NCBI GenBank assembly: GCA_011525625.1
Contig: WYAX01000012.1
Span: 310,001 to 374,000 of the forward strand
DNA: 64,000 nt
Direction of reading: 5' to 3'
From: Nitrospira defluvii
Lineage (GTDB): Bacteria; Nitrospirota; Nitrospiria; Nitrospirales; Nitrospiraceae
Made by a program: the position numbers and the translations under genes
Shown here: positions 32,008 through 42,337 of the stretch, in pieces
How the letters are laid out: every line of letters begins with the position of its first letter
Numbering within the stretch: the stretch's first letter is position 1
Notes under the pieces: model-generated
Seen by the model: the letters and a program-made list of their open reading frames with translations, nothing else
Told to the model about the DNA's origin: nothing
Databases searched by the model: none

Positions 32008-33510
32008 ATGACGCTGGACGACCTGATCAGCCCGATTCAAGGGCGGCTTGGCGTGTTGGAGCGAAGCGGCGACCAGCAGGTCACGATTACGGGTCTGACC
32101 GATGACTCACGGACGGTCGAGCCGGGATCACTCTTTGTCGCCGTGCCCGGCGAGCGTGTGGACGGGCACGACTTTGTGGATCGTGTTTTGGCCGCAGGAG
32201 CCGCGGCCCTGGTGGTAGGGCGTGCAGTCTCGGCCGGCCCGACGCCGACCGTTCGCGTGCAGGATTCGCGGGCGGCCTTGGGGATGATCGGCAGTCGATT
32301 TTATGGTGACCCGTCCCTCTCCCTCCGGATGATCGGCGTGACCGGGACGAACGGCAAAACGACGACGACCTACGTCGTCAAAACCATGCTGGAGGCGTCC
32401 CGGCGGCAGGTGGGGCTCATCGGGACGGTGGCGTACCTTGTGGGGAAGGAGTCGATCCCGGCCTCACATACCACCCCCGGCGCGTTGGAGTTGCAGAAAT
32501 TATTTGCACGAATGGTCGAGAAGCGGTTGGATACGGTCGTGATGGAAGTGTCGTCTCATGCGTTGGCGTTGGACCGCACGGCCGGGTCCGAGTTCGATGT
32601 CGCGGTGTTTACCAATCTGACGCAGGACCACCTCGATTTTCACGTGGATATGGAGCGCTATTTTCAGGCCAAGCGGAAGCTCTTCGTGGAGTTGGGGCAG
32701 TCGGGGACGCGCAAGGAACGCAAGCGCGCAATCATCAATCTCGATGACCCTTGGAGTCGTCGGATGCGAGAAGCCTGTACGGTTCCGGTGTGGACCTATG
32801 GCCTTGGGGCACAGGCGGATCTTCGTGCGGAAAACGTACGATTGTCGGCGGCGGGGACAACCTTTACTCTGCGCAGCCCGGCAGGGACATGCACGATTCA
32901 GAGTCGGTTGGTAGGCGAGCACAATGTCTACAACCTTCTCGCGGCGATCGGCGTGGTATTGCACGAAGGGTTGACGCTTGATGAGGTTCGTGCGGCCGTG
33001 GGGGCCGTGTCGAATGTGCCCGGACGGTTCGAACGTGTGGAGGCAGGGCAAGACTTTACGGTCGTCGTGGATTATGCCCACACCGAAGATGCACTCGTGC
33101 GGCTGCTGACCGCGGCGCAGGCGCTTCGCACCGGACGCATCATCACCGTGTTCGGTTGCGGCGGCGATCGGGATCGCACGAAGCGCCCGAAGATGGGGCG
33201 TGCGGCCGTGCAGTATAGTGACGTGGTGATCCTGACTTCTGATAACCCTCGCACCGAAGATCCGGCCGCGATCCTCCGTGAAGTCGAAGTGGGAGTGAAG
33301 GAGGCGCTCGCCGACCGGGGCCATGTGCGTTATCAGATGCTCGCCGATCGGCGGGCGGCGATCGAAGCTGCCGTTCGTGAGGCGAAGACGGACGACATGG
33401 TGCTGATCGCCGGGAAGGGACACGAAGATTATCAGATCGTGGGGACGACGAAGCATCACTTCGATGATCGTGAGGTCGCGCGTGAGATGATCGGTACGCT
33501 CCGATCCTGA
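32008..33510 (+). CDS. murE: UDP-MurNAc-tripeptide synthetase MurE
   Basis: 500 residues. ATP-dependent addition of the third stem residue. The P-loop is GVTGTNGKTTTTYV; the carbamylated-lysine region and HTTPGALELQ substrate loop follow. DNPRTEDP near residue 413 carries the DNPR motif associated with meso-diaminopimelate, so the cell wall is of the mDAP type. GKGHEDYQ is the C-terminal family motif. Starts immediately after ftsI. Confidence 0.96.
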   Translation: MTLDDLISPIQGRLGVLERSGDQQVTITGLTDDSRTVEPGSLFVAVPGERVDGHDFVDRVLAAGAAALVVGRAVSAGPTPTVRVQDSRAALGMIGSRFYGDPSLSLRMIGVTGTNGKTTTTYVVKTMLEASRRQVGLIGTVAYLVGKESIPASHTTPGALELQKLFARMVEKRLDTVVMEVSSHALALDRTAGSEFDVAVFTNLTQDHLDFHVDMERYFQAKRKLFVELGQSGTRKERKRAIINLDDPWSRRMREACTVPVWTYGLGAQADLRAENVRLSAAGTTFTLRSPAGTCTIQSRLVGEHNVYNLLAAIGVVLHEGLTLDEVRAAVGAVSNVPGRFERVEAGQDFTVVVDYAHTEDALVRLLTAAQALRTGRIITVFGCGGDRDRTKRPKMGRAAVQYSDVVILTSDNPRTEDPAAILREVEVGVKEALADRGHVRYQMLADRRAAIEAAVREAKTDDMVLIAGKGHEDYQIVGTTKHHFDDREVAREMIGTLRS

Positions 33511-33528
33511 ACCTCAGCGGGGGTGCAC

Positions 33529-34992
33529 ATGCGGGAATCGGGCAGTCGCGGCGTTATGGCGTTGTTTACCGTCGAAGAAATTTGCGAAGTGCTGAGTGCC
33601 AAGTCGCCGTCTGGGCTGACTTCACAGGACTTGAAGCAACGCATCCGACGCGTGGTGACCGATTCGCGCGTGGTGCGAAAAGGTGATGTGTTCATCGCGT
33701 TTCAAGGAGATCGTGTGGATGCGCATGCGTTCGTGCCGAAGGTTTTTGCGCAGGGCGCCGTGTGTGCGATCGTCCAGGAAGGGTATCGCCTGCCGCCGAT
33801 GCGTAAACAAGGCGGCTCGCCGATCTTGCTCGGGGTGCGGGACACGCTCGAAGCCTTTCAGCGGTTGGCTACGCATTATCGCAACCGTTTCCCGATTCCG
33901 GTCATTGCCATCACAGGGAGCAACGGAAAGACGACGACGAAGGAGATGGTGGCTCATGTGGTCGCGCAGCGATGGAAGACGCTGAAGACGGAAGGTAACC
34001 TGAACAATCGCATCGGCGTGCCCCAGACCTTATTTCAACTCGCCCCGCGCCACCAGGCTGCGGTGATTGAAATGGGGGTGGATCAGGAAGGGCAGACGAC
34101 CAGATTGTGTGAAATCGCCAGGCCGACCGTCGGGGTGATTACCAACATCGGGCCGGATCATCTGGAATTCTTCGGCAGCATGGAAGGCTCAGCGCAGGCC
34201 AAGGCGGAGTTGTTGGATCACCTTCCGCAGGACGGGGTCGTCGTGTTGAACGCCGACGACGAGTATTTCGATTATCTGGCCTCTCGGGCTCAATGCCGTG
34301 TGGTGGCGTTCGGGGTATCGTCGAAGGCTGCCGTTCGTGCCGCGAATGTTCGAACCGATGACAAGGGCGGGACCATCTTCGGGCTCCTCCTGCCCGGGAA
34401 ACGTCGACAGACGGAAGTGCGGATCCGAACGCAGGGGCACCACAATGTGAGCAACGCCCTGGCAGCGGCTGCCGTGGGGCATGCCTTGGGCTTGCCGGGT
34501 GCCGCCATCGCCGATGGGTTGGCGAAATTCCGCCCGGCTGCGATGCGATCGCAGATCAGCAGTTCCCACGGGGTGCAGGTCATCAACGATTGTTACAACG
34601 CCAATCCGGCCTCCATGAAGGCGGCCATCCGACTCTTGGCGGAGTTGGGGCGCGGGAAACGATCGATCGCGGCTCTGGGCGACATGTTGGAGCTGGGCGC
34701 CGACACGAAGCGCATGCACCGCGACGTGGGGGCGTTTTTGGCCGCGCAGGGGATCGGACATCTGCTGGCGTGCGGCGTGTTGGGGAGAGAGCTTGCGGAA
34801 GGCGCTCGCCACGCCGGCATGTCGGCCGACCGGATCACCGAACATCCGGATGCGCAGGCGGCCGCGACGGCTGTGGCGCGGATGGTGCGGCAAGGCGACG
34901 TGGTGTTGGTCAAGGCGTCCCGCGGGATGCGGATGGAGCAAGTGGTGGATGCCCTCACCGGCATGCGGCGGGTCGCAAAAAAAGCGTGTTAG
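33529..34992 (+). CDS. murF: UDP-MurNAc-tripeptide:D-Ala-D-Ala ligase MurF
   Basis: About 487 residues. Adds D-Ala-D-Ala to the UDP-MurNAc tripeptide. P-loop AITGSNGKTTTKEM, EMGVDQEGQ, TNIGPDHLEFFGS and INDCYNANPASMKAA are the typical landmarks, in order. Starts at GTG 33523, ATG 33529 and ATG 33556 are all in frame; the last gives the N-terminus closest to homologues (ALFTVEEICEVL), while 33529 has a G-rich stretch before it. Twelve bases follow murE before the first candidate. Confidence 0.95.
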   Translation: MRESGSRGVMALFTVEEICEVLSAKSPSGLTSQDLKQRIRRVVTDSRVVRKGDVFIAFQGDRVDAHAFVPKVFAQGAVCAIVQEGYRLPPMRKQGGSPILLGVRDTLEAFQRLATHYRNRFPIPVIAITGSNGKTTTKEMVAHVVAQRWKTLKTEGNLNNRIGVPQTLFQLAPRHQAAVIEMGVDQEGQTTRLCEIARPTVGVITNIGPDHLEFFGSMEGSAQAKAELLDHLPQDGVVVLNADDEYFDYLASRAQCRVVAFGVSSKAAVRAANVRTDDKGGTIFGLLLPGKRRQTEVRIRTQGHHNVSNALAAAAVGHALGLPGAAIADGLAKFRPAAMRSQISSSHGVQVINDCYNANPASMKAAIRLLAELGRGKRSIAALGDMLELGADTKRMHRDVGAFLAAQGIGHLLACGVLGRELAEGARHAGMSADRITEHPDAQAAATAVARMVRQGDVVLVKASRGMRMEQVVDALTGMRRVAKKAC

Positions 34993-35055
34993 CGACAGGA
35001 ATACATACTGGACCTTGAGGGCCTGCTGGTCGAGAGCGGGTAAAGAAGCCGTAGG

Positions 35056-36132
35056 ATGTTATACAACTGGCTGTATCCTCTTCATACGCAGTTTTCGTTT
35101 CTGAATGTGTTTCGGTACCAGAGCTTTCGCATTATCTACGCTGCGGTGACGGCGTTTCTGATTGCGTTCGTGATGGCCCCGTGGGTGATCCGGAAGTTGC
35201 AGGAGATCAAACTCGGCCAGCAAATCCGGGACGATGGACCGAAGCGGCATTTGGCCAAGAGCGGGACGCCGACGATGGGGGGCATTCTCATCATCTTCGC
35301 CGTCATGTTATCGACCCTGCTTTGGGCCGATATGACCAACCGGTATGTGTGGCTGGTGGTGATGGCGACGGTGGGGTTCGGCGCGGTTGGATTTGCCGAC
35401 GACTATTTGAAATTCATCAAGCGCCAGTCGAAGGGGCTTTCGGCGGCGCAAAAATTCACCGGCCAGTTTCTGGTGGCCCTAGCCATCGGTGTCTTTCTCT
35501 ACACCTTGCCGAGCTATACGACGAAACTCAGCGTGCCGTTTTTCAAGTATTTCACGCCGGACTTGGGCTGGTTCTACATCGTCTTCGTGATTCTCGTCAT
35601 CGTCGGCAGCTCCAATGCCGTCAATTTGACGGACGGACTCGATGGCCTGGCCATCGGGCCTGTCATGATCGCTTCGCTGGCCTATACGATTGTCGCCTAT
35701 GTCACGGGGAACCGTGTCATGGCCGAATACTTGCTGATCCCCTACATCGAAGGGGCAGGGGAGATCGCCATTTTTACCGGAGCCATTCTGGGATCGAGTT
35801 TGGGATTCCTCTGGTTCAATACCTATCCGGCCTCTGTCTTCATGGGGGATGTCGGATCGCTGCCCTTGGGTGCCGCACTCGGCACGGCGGCGGCGATCAG
35901 TAAACACGAGCTCCTGTTGCTCCTCGTCGGGGGCGTGTTCGTCATTGAGGCGTTGTCTGTGATCTTGCAGGTCGGATCCTACAAGTTGCGTGGAAAGCGC
36001 ATTTTCAACATGGCGCCTATTCATCATCATTTCGAGATGAAAGGGTGGGATGAACCGAAGGTGGTGGTGCGTCTGTGGATCATTGCGATTTTACTCGCGC
36101 TGCTTAGTCTAAGCACGCTCAAACTCCGGTAG
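35056..36132 (+). CDS. mraY: Phospho-N-acetylmuramoyl-pentapeptide transferase MraY
   Basis: 358 residues, normal length, about ten membrane helices. It makes lipid I from UDP-MurNAc-pentapeptide and undecaprenyl phosphate. Landmarks: [14 protein letters not shown], the catalytic aspartates in [38 protein letters not shown] and the His-rich [11 protein letters not shown]. The segment between murF and it (63 bases) has no clear signal. Confidence 0.97.
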   Translation: MLYNWLYPLHTQFSFLNVFRYQSFRIIYAAVTAFLIAFVMAPWVIRKLQEIKLGQQIRDDGPKRHLAKSGTPTMGGILIIFAVMLSTLLWADMTNRYVWLVVMATVGFGAVGFADDYLKFIKRQSKGLSAAQKFTGQFLVALAIGVFLYTLPSYTTKLSVPFFKYFTPDLGWFYIVFVILVIVGSSNAVNLTDGLDGLAIGPVMIASLAYTIVAYVTGNRVMAEYLLIPYIEGAGEIAIFTGAILGSSLGFLWFNTYPASVFMGDVGSLPLGAALGTAAAISKHELLLLLVGGVFVIEALSVILQVGSYKLRGKRIFNMAPIHHHFEMKGWDEPKVVVRLWIIAILLALLSLSTLKLR

Positions 36133-36142
36133 TGATGAGGGT

Positions 36143-37531
36143 ATGAACGTCAAAGACCTTCAGGTAACGGTCGTGGGTCTGGCCAGGAGCGGGGTGGGCG
36201 CTGCGCGGCTGTTGCATCATCTCGGCGCGCGGGTCACTGTGGCCGACCGGAAAGAACCGCAGGAGCTCACGGCCATCCTCCCGCAATTAGACCGCTCCGG
36301 CATCGGCGTGCGAGTGGGCGCACAGTATGAGTCGGCGTTGGAGGGGGCGGATCTCGTCGTGATCAGTCCGGGTGTGCCCACGCAGCTCGATGCGCTGAGT
36401 CGCGTGCGTGCCAGGGGCGTTCGAGTCATCGGGGAACTGGAATTGGCCTCCCGCTTTGTCACCGCGCCGATCGTGGCGGTAACCGGGACCAATGGGAAAA
36501 GTACGACCGTGACGTTGATCGGCAAGTTTCTGCAGGAGAGCGGGAAATCTGCGTTCGTCGGAGGAAATCTCGGCATTGCCGCCAGTGAAGCTGCCTTGGC
36601 CTGTGTGCAGGCGAAACCGGGCAGCCTCCCGCCCTATGAATACGCGGTCGTTGAGGTCTCCAGTTTTCAGCTCGAAACTACCGAACAGTTTCATCCTTGG
36701 ATCGCGTCGATTTTGAATGTCACCCTAGATCACATGGATCGGTATGCCTCGGTGGACGACTATGTGGCCGCCAAGGCGCGCATCTTCGCCAATCAATCTT
36801 CGGACGACTACGCGTTGTTCAATCTGGACGATCCGCGCGTGGCGGCGCTCCGGGGGCGCACCAAAGGAACGGTGTTGGGGTTCAGCCGCAGTGGAGCCAC
36901 CGTGTCGGGTGTGGCGGGTGCCACAGTGTTGGATGGCGACCTCATTGTGAGTACCGTGCGGGGCCGGCGTGAAGAAGTGTGTCGCCGCAGCGATATGCGC
37001 TTGATCGGGCTCCATAACGTCGACAATGTGATGGCGGCGGTCACCTATGGTCTGCTCTGTGGCTGTTCTCTTGAGGCGATCCGCGCCGTGCTGCGTGCGT
37101 TTCCCGGCTTGGAGCACGCCTTGGAAGTGGTGCGTGAACGCCGCGGCGTCCGCTTTGTCAACGATTCGAAAGGCACGAACGTCGATGCGGTGTTGAAGGC
37201 GCTGGAAGGGATTGAGCAGCCGATCTGGTTGATCGCGGGTGGCAGGGACAAGGGGGGAGACTTCTCTCGACTGGAGCGCGCCATCCGGGAGCGGGTCAAG
37301 GGACTCATTGTGATCGGAGAGGCGGCGGGCCGCATTCAGGCGGCGATGGGTGGTTTCGACCGGTGTCGTCCTGCAGCGACACTCCGCGACGCCGTGGAGC
37401 TTGCTGCTCGCGAGGCGCAGCCCGGTGAGGTGGTCTTACTCTCGCCGGCCTGCGCCAGTTTCGACATGTTCGCCGACTATCAGGATCGGGGGCGGCAATT
37501 CAAGGCGTTGGTTCAGGCACTTCCGGCATGA
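36143..37531 (+). CDS. murD: UDP-MurNAc-L-Ala:D-Glu ligase MurD
   Basis: 462 residues. ATP-dependent addition of D-glutamate. N-terminal Rossmann-like UDP-binding domain ([20 protein letters not shown]), P-loop [37 protein letters not shown] and the C-terminal [18 protein letters not shown], all family hallmarks. Ten bases after mraY. No anomalies. Confidence 0.96.
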   Translation: MNVKDLQVTVVGLARSGVGAARLLHHLGARVTVADRKEPQELTAILPQLDRSGIGVRVGAQYESALEGADLVVISPGVPTQLDALSRVRARGVRVIGELELASRFVTAPIVAVTGTNGKSTTVTLIGKFLQESGKSAFVGGNLGIAASEAALACVQAKPGSLPPYEYAVVEVSSFQLETTEQFHPWIASILNVTLDHMDRYASVDDYVAAKARIFANQSSDDYALFNLDDPRVAALRGRTKGTVLGFSRSGATVSGVAGATVLDGDLIVSTVRGRREEVCRRSDMRLIGLHNVDNVMAAVTYGLLCGCSLEAIRAVLRAFPGLEHALEVVRERRGVRFVNDSKGTNVDAVLKALEGIEQPIWLIAGGRDKGGDFSRLERAIRERVKGLIVIGEAAGRIQAAMGGFDRCRPAATLRDAVELAAREAQPGEVVLLSPACASFDMFADYQDRGRQFKALVQALPA

Positions 37532-37565
37532 GCCGGGGGTGGTAGAGAGGGGCGACGGCGGCACG

Positions 37566-38774
37566 ATGGCACAGCTTGCACTCGGGACACTGACGTTGCC
37601 CTGGCCGGTTTCGAGCCAGCGGGGCTCCAAGCGCGTACCGGTGGATCCGGCCCTCTTGGCCCTGACGCTGGTACTCAGCCTGATCGGGGTGGTGATGGTC
37701 TTCAGCGCGAGCGCCGTGGTGGCAGGTAACCGGTTTCACGATCCCTGGTATTTCCTCAAGCGCCAGGTGGCCTGGTTGGTCGTCGGTCTGTTGGTCATGC
37801 ACGTCGTCTCGCGGATCGACTACAGGATCTGGAAGAAGTTGGCGATTCCGCTGCTCTGCGGGGCGACGCTGTTGCTGGTCCTGGTGCTCATTCCGTCGCT
37901 CGGGAACGTGGCGAAGGGGGCGCGGCGGTGGTTGCATCTGGGACCGATCAACATTCAACCGGCCGAGGTGGCGAAATTTGTGGCCGTCATCTATGCAGCG
38001 GCCTATCTGACCAAGAAGCAGGATCAGATCGCTCAGTTCGCGCGCGGTTTGTTGCCGCCGCTGATCGTCATCGGCCTGCTGAGCGGCTTGGTGTTGCTGG
38101 AGCCGGATCTGGGCACCGTGGTGGTGATGGGGCTTGTGGTGGCGACCCTGCTGTTCCTGGCAGGGGCACGCATCAAACACCTTGCGATTCTCTCGTTGTG
38201 CGCGTTGACCGGGGTCGCCGGGCTCATTCTGACGTCGCCTTACCGATGGAAACGGTTTCTGATGTTTCTGGATCCCACAAAGGACCCGTCCGGAGCGGGC
38301 TTTCAGATCACGCAGTCGTTTCTGGCTTTGGGAAGCGGGGGACCGTTCGGGGTGGGGTTAGGAGAGGGGAAACAAAAGTTGTTCTTTCTGCCGGAGGCGC
38401 ACACCGATTTTGTGTTGGCGCTGGTCGGCGAGGAATTGGGGTTGTTGGGGACCGTCACGATCGTGCTGCTGTTCGGTCTGTTTGTCGTCAAGGGATTTCA
38501 AATCGCCGGTCGTGCGCGTCACCCGTTCGGTCGTCATTTGGCGATGGGGATCACGATGCTGATCGGTATGCAGGCGTTGGTCAACGCCGGCGTCGTCACG
38601 GGGCTGTTGCCCACCAAAGGACTGACTCTGCCGTTTGTCAGTTACGGCGGGTCGTCGCTGGTGGCCAATCTGTTCGGAGTGGGAATGCTGTTGAGTATTT
38701 CACGGGACCGACAGGGCGGGAAAGATAGCGGCCCCCCGCGTGTTGTGCGGAAGCGCGGGGCGGTGACGGAATGA
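37566..38774 (+). CDS. ftsW: Peptidoglycan glycosyltransferase FtsW (SEDS family)
   Basis: 402 residues from ATG 37566; the open frame upstream overlaps murD and is not coding. About ten membrane helices. Landmarks are VMVFSASAVVAGN, FLKRQVAWLVVGL, the catalytic-loop region KKLFFLPEAHTDFVLALVGEE (E-A-H-T-D-F) and LPFVSYGGSSLVANL. It polymerises septal glycan with FtsI. Overlaps murG by 4 bases. Confidence 0.95.
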   Translation: MAQLALGTLTLPWPVSSQRGSKRVPVDPALLALTLVLSLIGVVMVFSASAVVAGNRFHDPWYFLKRQVAWLVVGLLVMHVVSRIDYRIWKKLAIPLLCGATLLLVLVLIPSLGNVAKGARRWLHLGPINIQPAEVAKFVAVIYAAAYLTKKQDQIAQFARGLLPPLIVIGLLSGLVLLEPDLGTVVVMGLVVATLLFLAGARIKHLAILSLCALTGVAGLILTSPYRWKRFLMFLDPTKDPSGAGFQITQSFLALGSGGPFGVGLGEGKQKLFFLPEAHTDFVLALVGEELGLLGTVTIVLLFGLFVVKGFQIAGRARHPFGRHLAMGITMLIGMQALVNAGVVTGLLPTKGLTLPFVSYGGSSLVANLFGVGMLLSISRDRQGGKDSGPPRVVRKRGAVTE

Positions 38775-39892
38775 CCATTGTGATTGCCGCCGGCGGAACA
38801 GGTGGGCATCTGTATCCGGCCATTGCTGTGGCGCGAGAATTTATCAGGCGCGATCCCTCCACGCGCATCCTGTTTGTCGGGACGACACGCGGAATCGAGC
38901 GAAAAGTATTGGCTCATGAGGGGTTCCCCTTGCAGTGCATCACGGCCAATCCGCTGATGGGGAAGAGTCCGGTGGAGATGATGAAGGCCTTGGCCTCCCT
39001 GCCGGTCAGTTTATGGCAGTCGTTGGGGGTGCTCAAGCAACAGGGCGCGGATCTGGTGTTCGGAGTCGGCGGCTATACCAGCCCGGCGATGTTGGTGGCG
39101 GCGTTTCTGCGCCGCATTCCCGGGGTCATTTTGGAGCCGAATGCGTATCCGGGCATGGCCAATAAGGCCGTGGCGCCGCTGGTGCAACGCATTTTTCTGG
39201 CATTCGAGTCGACCGTGCAATGGTTCGATCGTCGAAAGACCAGTGTGGTCGGCAATCCGGTGCGCCGGGCCTTTCTGGAATCTTCCGCGGTCCCGTCCGG
39301 TCCGGCCAAGGACGGACGTGCGCGGCATCTCCTGATCTTCGGCGGCAGCCAGGGCGCAAAAGCCATCAACTCCGCAGTCATCGAGGCGTTGCCTCTCCTC
39401 GGGGAGCTGAGGGAGGGGCTGACGATCACCCATCAGACGGGTGAAGCCGATCATGCCAGAGTGCTGGCAGCCTATGACCAGGTCGGCATGTCCGCGCACG
39501 TGGTGCCGTTTCTCTACGACATGCCCGCGGTCCTTCGGGAGGCGGATCTGGTGGTGGCCAGGTCCGGCGCGATGACTATCGCCGAGCTCACCGTGTGCGG
39601 CAAACCGGCCATCCTGATTCCTCTTCCGACGGCGATCTACAATCATCAACTGCGGAATGCAGAAGTGATGGCCCAAGCCGGCGGTGCCGTATTGCTGCCG
39701 CAAGCGGAGTTGACCGGCGCGGGGTTGGCCAAAGCCGTCATCGACATCTTCAACGAGCCCGAGCGCCTGCAGACCATGAGCCGACACAGTTGGGAGATGC
39801 GGCGCAGCGATGCGGCGGAAACGATTGTGCGTGAATGCTACGACGTCATAAGGAGGCGCCATGAGGCCAGCGACAGCGCTCGCGCCCTATGA
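38771..39892 (+). CDS. murG: UDP-GlcNAc:lipid I N-acetylglucosaminyltransferase MurG
   Basis: 373 residues, GT28 family. It makes lipid II at the inner membrane face. N-terminal IAAGGTGGHLYPAIAVA loop, GVGGYTSPAMLVAA, the GGSQGAKAIN loop and C-terminal ARSGAMTIAELTVCGKPAIL with the UDP-GlcNAc-binding residues. Start ATG overlaps the ftsW stop (ATGA). The following murC begins after an 82-base gap if the internal ATG is used. Confidence 0.96.
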   Translation: MTIVIAAGGTGGHLYPAIAVAREFIRRDPSTRILFVGTTRGIERKVLAHEGFPLQCITANPLMGKSPVEMMKALASLPVSLWQSLGVLKQQGADLVFGVGGYTSPAMLVAAFLRRIPGVILEPNAYPGMANKAVAPLVQRIFLAFESTVQWFDRRKTSVVGNPVRRAFLESSAVPSGPAKDGRARHLLIFGGSQGAKAINSAVIEALPLLGELREGLTITHQTGEADHARVLAAYDQVGMSAHVVPFLYDMPAVLREADLVVARSGAMTIAELTVCGKPAILIPLPTAIYNHQLRNAEVMAQAGGAVLLPQAELTGAGLAKAVIDIFNEPERLQTMSRHSWEMRRSDAAETIVRECYDVIRRRHEASDSARAL

Positions 39893-39974
39893 ACAACGAG
39901 AGCGGGAGAGACAGCAACAGGATCGAACTCGCCAACAGCGATCATTTCGCGGACAGGAGCTAAGGCGGACAGCG

Positions 39975-41360
39975 ATGTTCAGAAAGACACAACATATTCA
40001 CCTGGTGGGAATCGGCGGATCCGGGATGAGCGGCATCGCCGAAGTGCTGTTGACGCTCGGGTATAAGGTCAGTGGGTCGGATTTGAGTCAGTCCGAGACC
40101 ACGCGACGGCTGGAGGAGCTAGGCGGGCGGATCGCCATCGGTCACCATGAAGCCAATATCGGCGAGGCGCAGGTGGTGGTCATCTCCTCCGCGGTGGCGG
40201 CGACGAACCCCGAAGTGGTCGCGGCGAAGGCCCGGCAGATCCCGGTCATTCCACGCGCCGAAATGTTGGCGGAGTTGATGCGTTTGAAGTTCGGAGTCGC
40301 GATCGCCGGGGCTCATGGCAAGACGACCACGACCTCGATGGTGGCCAATGTGCTGGCACAGGGCGGGTTGGATCCCACGATGGTGATCGGCGGAAAGGTC
40401 AATGCCCTCGGAAGTCATGCCCGACTGGGGCGGGGCGATCTCCTCATCGCGGAAGCGGACGAAAGTGACGGGTCGTTTCTGCGTCTGGCGCCGACCATCG
40501 CCGCCGTCACCAACATTGATCGCGAACACCTCGATCACTACGGCAGCATGGAGCGGCTCAACGACAGCTTCCTTGAATTTGTGAACAAGGTCCCGTTTTA
40601 CGGTCTGGCGGTACTCTGTTCCGACGACGAACGCCTGCGGGCTCTGCTGCCGCGGGTGGTCAAGCGATACCAGACCTACGGGTTGAACGAACATCCCGAC
40701 CATGTGCCGGATTTTCGCGCGACCGACATCGCGCTGCGGCAGTGGGGTTCGGAGTTCCGGGTGTTCTTCCGTGGCCGCAACCTGGGTCCGTTCCGGCTGA
40801 GCATTCCGGGGATCCACAACGTGTCCAATTCGTTGGTGGCGATCGCGATCGGTCTCGAATTGGATATCCCCGTGGACCTGATCCGTAAAGGTCTGGCGGC
40901 GTTCAGCGGCGTGGAACGGCGGTTTCATCTGCGAGGGGAAAAGGCCGGCATCATGGTGGTGGACGACTACGGACATCATCCGACCGAAGTCCGAGCCACG
41001 ATTGCCGCGGCCAAACAAGGCTGGGATCGGCGGGTGGTCGTGTTGTTCCAGCCGCATCGCTATAGCCGCTCGCGCGATTTGATGCAGGAATTCTCCCATG
41101 CGTTCGATCAGGCGGATGCCTTGTTTATGACGGAGATTTATGCCGCCGGTGAGCAGCCGATTCCCGGCGTGTCCGGCGCGAAACTGGTCGAAGCCGTGCA
41201 GGCGGCTGGGCATCCTTCGGCCACCTTCATCGAGCGCAAGGACGCGATCGCGGAGCAGGTGTTGCCGACCTTGAAAGCCGGGGATCTTGTGATCACGCTC
41301 GGCGCAGGGGACATCTGGAAAGCGGGGCTGGCGATCCTCGACCGGTTGCCTGCGTCATAG
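39975..41360 (+). CDS. murC: UDP-MurNAc:L-Ala ligase MurC
   Basis: 461 residues from ATG 39975. An upstream in-frame ATG at 39861 would overlap murG by 32 bases and add a Gln/Arg-rich tail unlike any MurC, so the internal start is preferred. Landmarks: HIHLVGIGGSGMSGIAEVL, P-loop AGAHGKTTTTSMV, EADESDGSFLRLAP, TNIDREHLDHYGS and VVDDYGHHPTEVRAT. It commits UDP-MurNAc to the pentapeptide route. Confidence 0.96.
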   Translation: MFRKTQHIHLVGIGGSGMSGIAEVLLTLGYKVSGSDLSQSETTRRLEELGGRIAIGHHEANIGEAQVVVISSAVAATNPEVVAAKARQIPVIPRAEMLAELMRLKFGVAIAGAHGKTTTTSMVANVLAQGGLDPTMVIGGKVNALGSHARLGRGDLLIAEADESDGSFLRLAPTIAAVTNIDREHLDHYGSMERLNDSFLEFVNKVPFYGLAVLCSDDERLRALLPRVVKRYQTYGLNEHPDHVPDFRATDIALRQWGSEFRVFFRGRNLGPFRLSIPGIHNVSNSLVAIAIGLELDIPVDLIRKGLAAFSGVERRFHLRGEKAGIMVVDDYGHHPTEVRATIAAAKQGWDRRVVVLFQPHRYSRSRDLMQEFSHAFDQADALFMTEIYAAGEQPIPGVSGAKLVEAVQAAGHPSATFIERKDAIAEQVLPTLKAGDLVITLGAGDIWKAGLAILDRLPAS

Positions 41361-41388
41361 GGTGGGGAGAGGGGAAGCGAGGACCGGG

Positions 41389-42312
41389 GTGGCGCGAACA
41401 GGGCGACCGGCCAGAACCAAACAGGACTGGGCACGCATCCTTGAGGGAGTTCGTGGAACGATCACGTATCAGGCTTCGTTGCAAGATTACACGTCGTTCC
41501 GCATCGGTGGGCCCGCGGACGCCCTGGTGGAGCCGGTCGATGTGGAAGACCTGTGCCGGGTGGTGGCACAGGCTCGGGCCGAACGCATCCCGGTGTTCGT
41601 CGTGGGTGGGACGAACGTGCTCGTTCGTGACGGGGGGATCCGCGGCATCGTGGTCAGCCTCCGGCAACTCAAGACTATCCGCCAGGAGCCGGGGCACGTG
41701 CTCTATGCGGATGGGGGCGTGGGTATGCCGACGTTGATCGGATATGCGATCCGCCGTTCCTTGAGCGGGTTGGAGTGGGGCGCCGGCATTCCCGGCACGG
41801 TGGCCGGTTGTGTGGTGATGAACGCAGGGACACGTTTGGGTGAAATGAAGGATTCGGTGAAAGCCGTTCGTATGGTAGATCCGCGTGGTCGAGTGGTGGA
41901 TATCCCTGCCGCCGACATTCCGTTCAGTTACCGGAAGGCGCATCTGCCGCGCGGCATCGTGGCCGGAGTCTGGCTGCAACTGAGGCCAGGGGCGCACGAT
42001 CAGATTGAAAGAACCGTGAAAGACTATCTCCAGTATCGCAAAGACACCCAGCCGTTGACATGGCCGAGTGCCGGTTGTGTCTTCAAGAATCCTCCACAGG
42101 ATTCAGCCGGCCGGCTGGTGGATGCGGCAGGGCTCAAGGGCGCCCGAGTCGGGGATGCGCAGGTGTCCGACAAACACGCGAATTTCATGGTGAACCTGGG
42201 ACAGGCGCGTGCGGCCGATGTCTTGGCGTTGATCCGGAAGGTTCGTGCGGCGGTCAAAAAACAGTCGGGGGTGACGCTGGAATTGGAGTTGAAGGTCGTG
42301 GGACAAGCCTGA
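41389..42312 (+). CDS. murB: UDP-N-acetylenolpyruvoylglucosamine reductase MurB
   Basis: 307 residues from GTG 41389, preceded by GCGAGGACC; a GTG at 41362 is an alternative. FAD-dependent reduction of enolpyruvyl-UDP-GlcNAc to UDP-MurNAc. Landmarks: YTSFRIGGPADALVEP, VVGGTNVLVRDGGIRG, AGIPGTVAGCVVMNAGT and PSAGCVFKNP with the catalytic serine/glycine region. It lacks the extra loop of E. coli-type (type I) MurB, so it looks like type II. It sits between murC and ddl as in many dcw clusters. Confidence 0.95.
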   Translation: MARTGRPARTKQDWARILEGVRGTITYQASLQDYTSFRIGGPADALVEPVDVEDLCRVVAQARAERIPVFVVGGTNVLVRDGGIRGIVVSLRQLKTIRQEPGHVLYADGGVGMPTLIGYAIRRSLSGLEWGAGIPGTVAGCVVMNAGTRLGEMKDSVKAVRMVDPRGRVVDIPAADIPFSYRKAHLPRGIVAGVWLQLRPGAHDQIERTVKDYLQYRKDTQPLTWPSAGCVFKNPPQDSAGRLVDAAGLKGARVGDAQVSDKHANFMVNLGQARAADVLALIRKVRAAVKKQSGVTLELELKVVGQA

Positions 42313-42337
42313 TGCGGGCCGGTGAAAGGACGTGGAT

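Noticed and set aside
40119-41213. Long antisense frame opposite murC (and similar ones opposite murE, ftsZ, pilR and glycosyltransferase genes)
   Set aside because: These are shadows of high-G+C coding sequence on the opposite strand. They are His/Arg/Pro-rich without motifs or start signals, while the plus-strand genes are certain.
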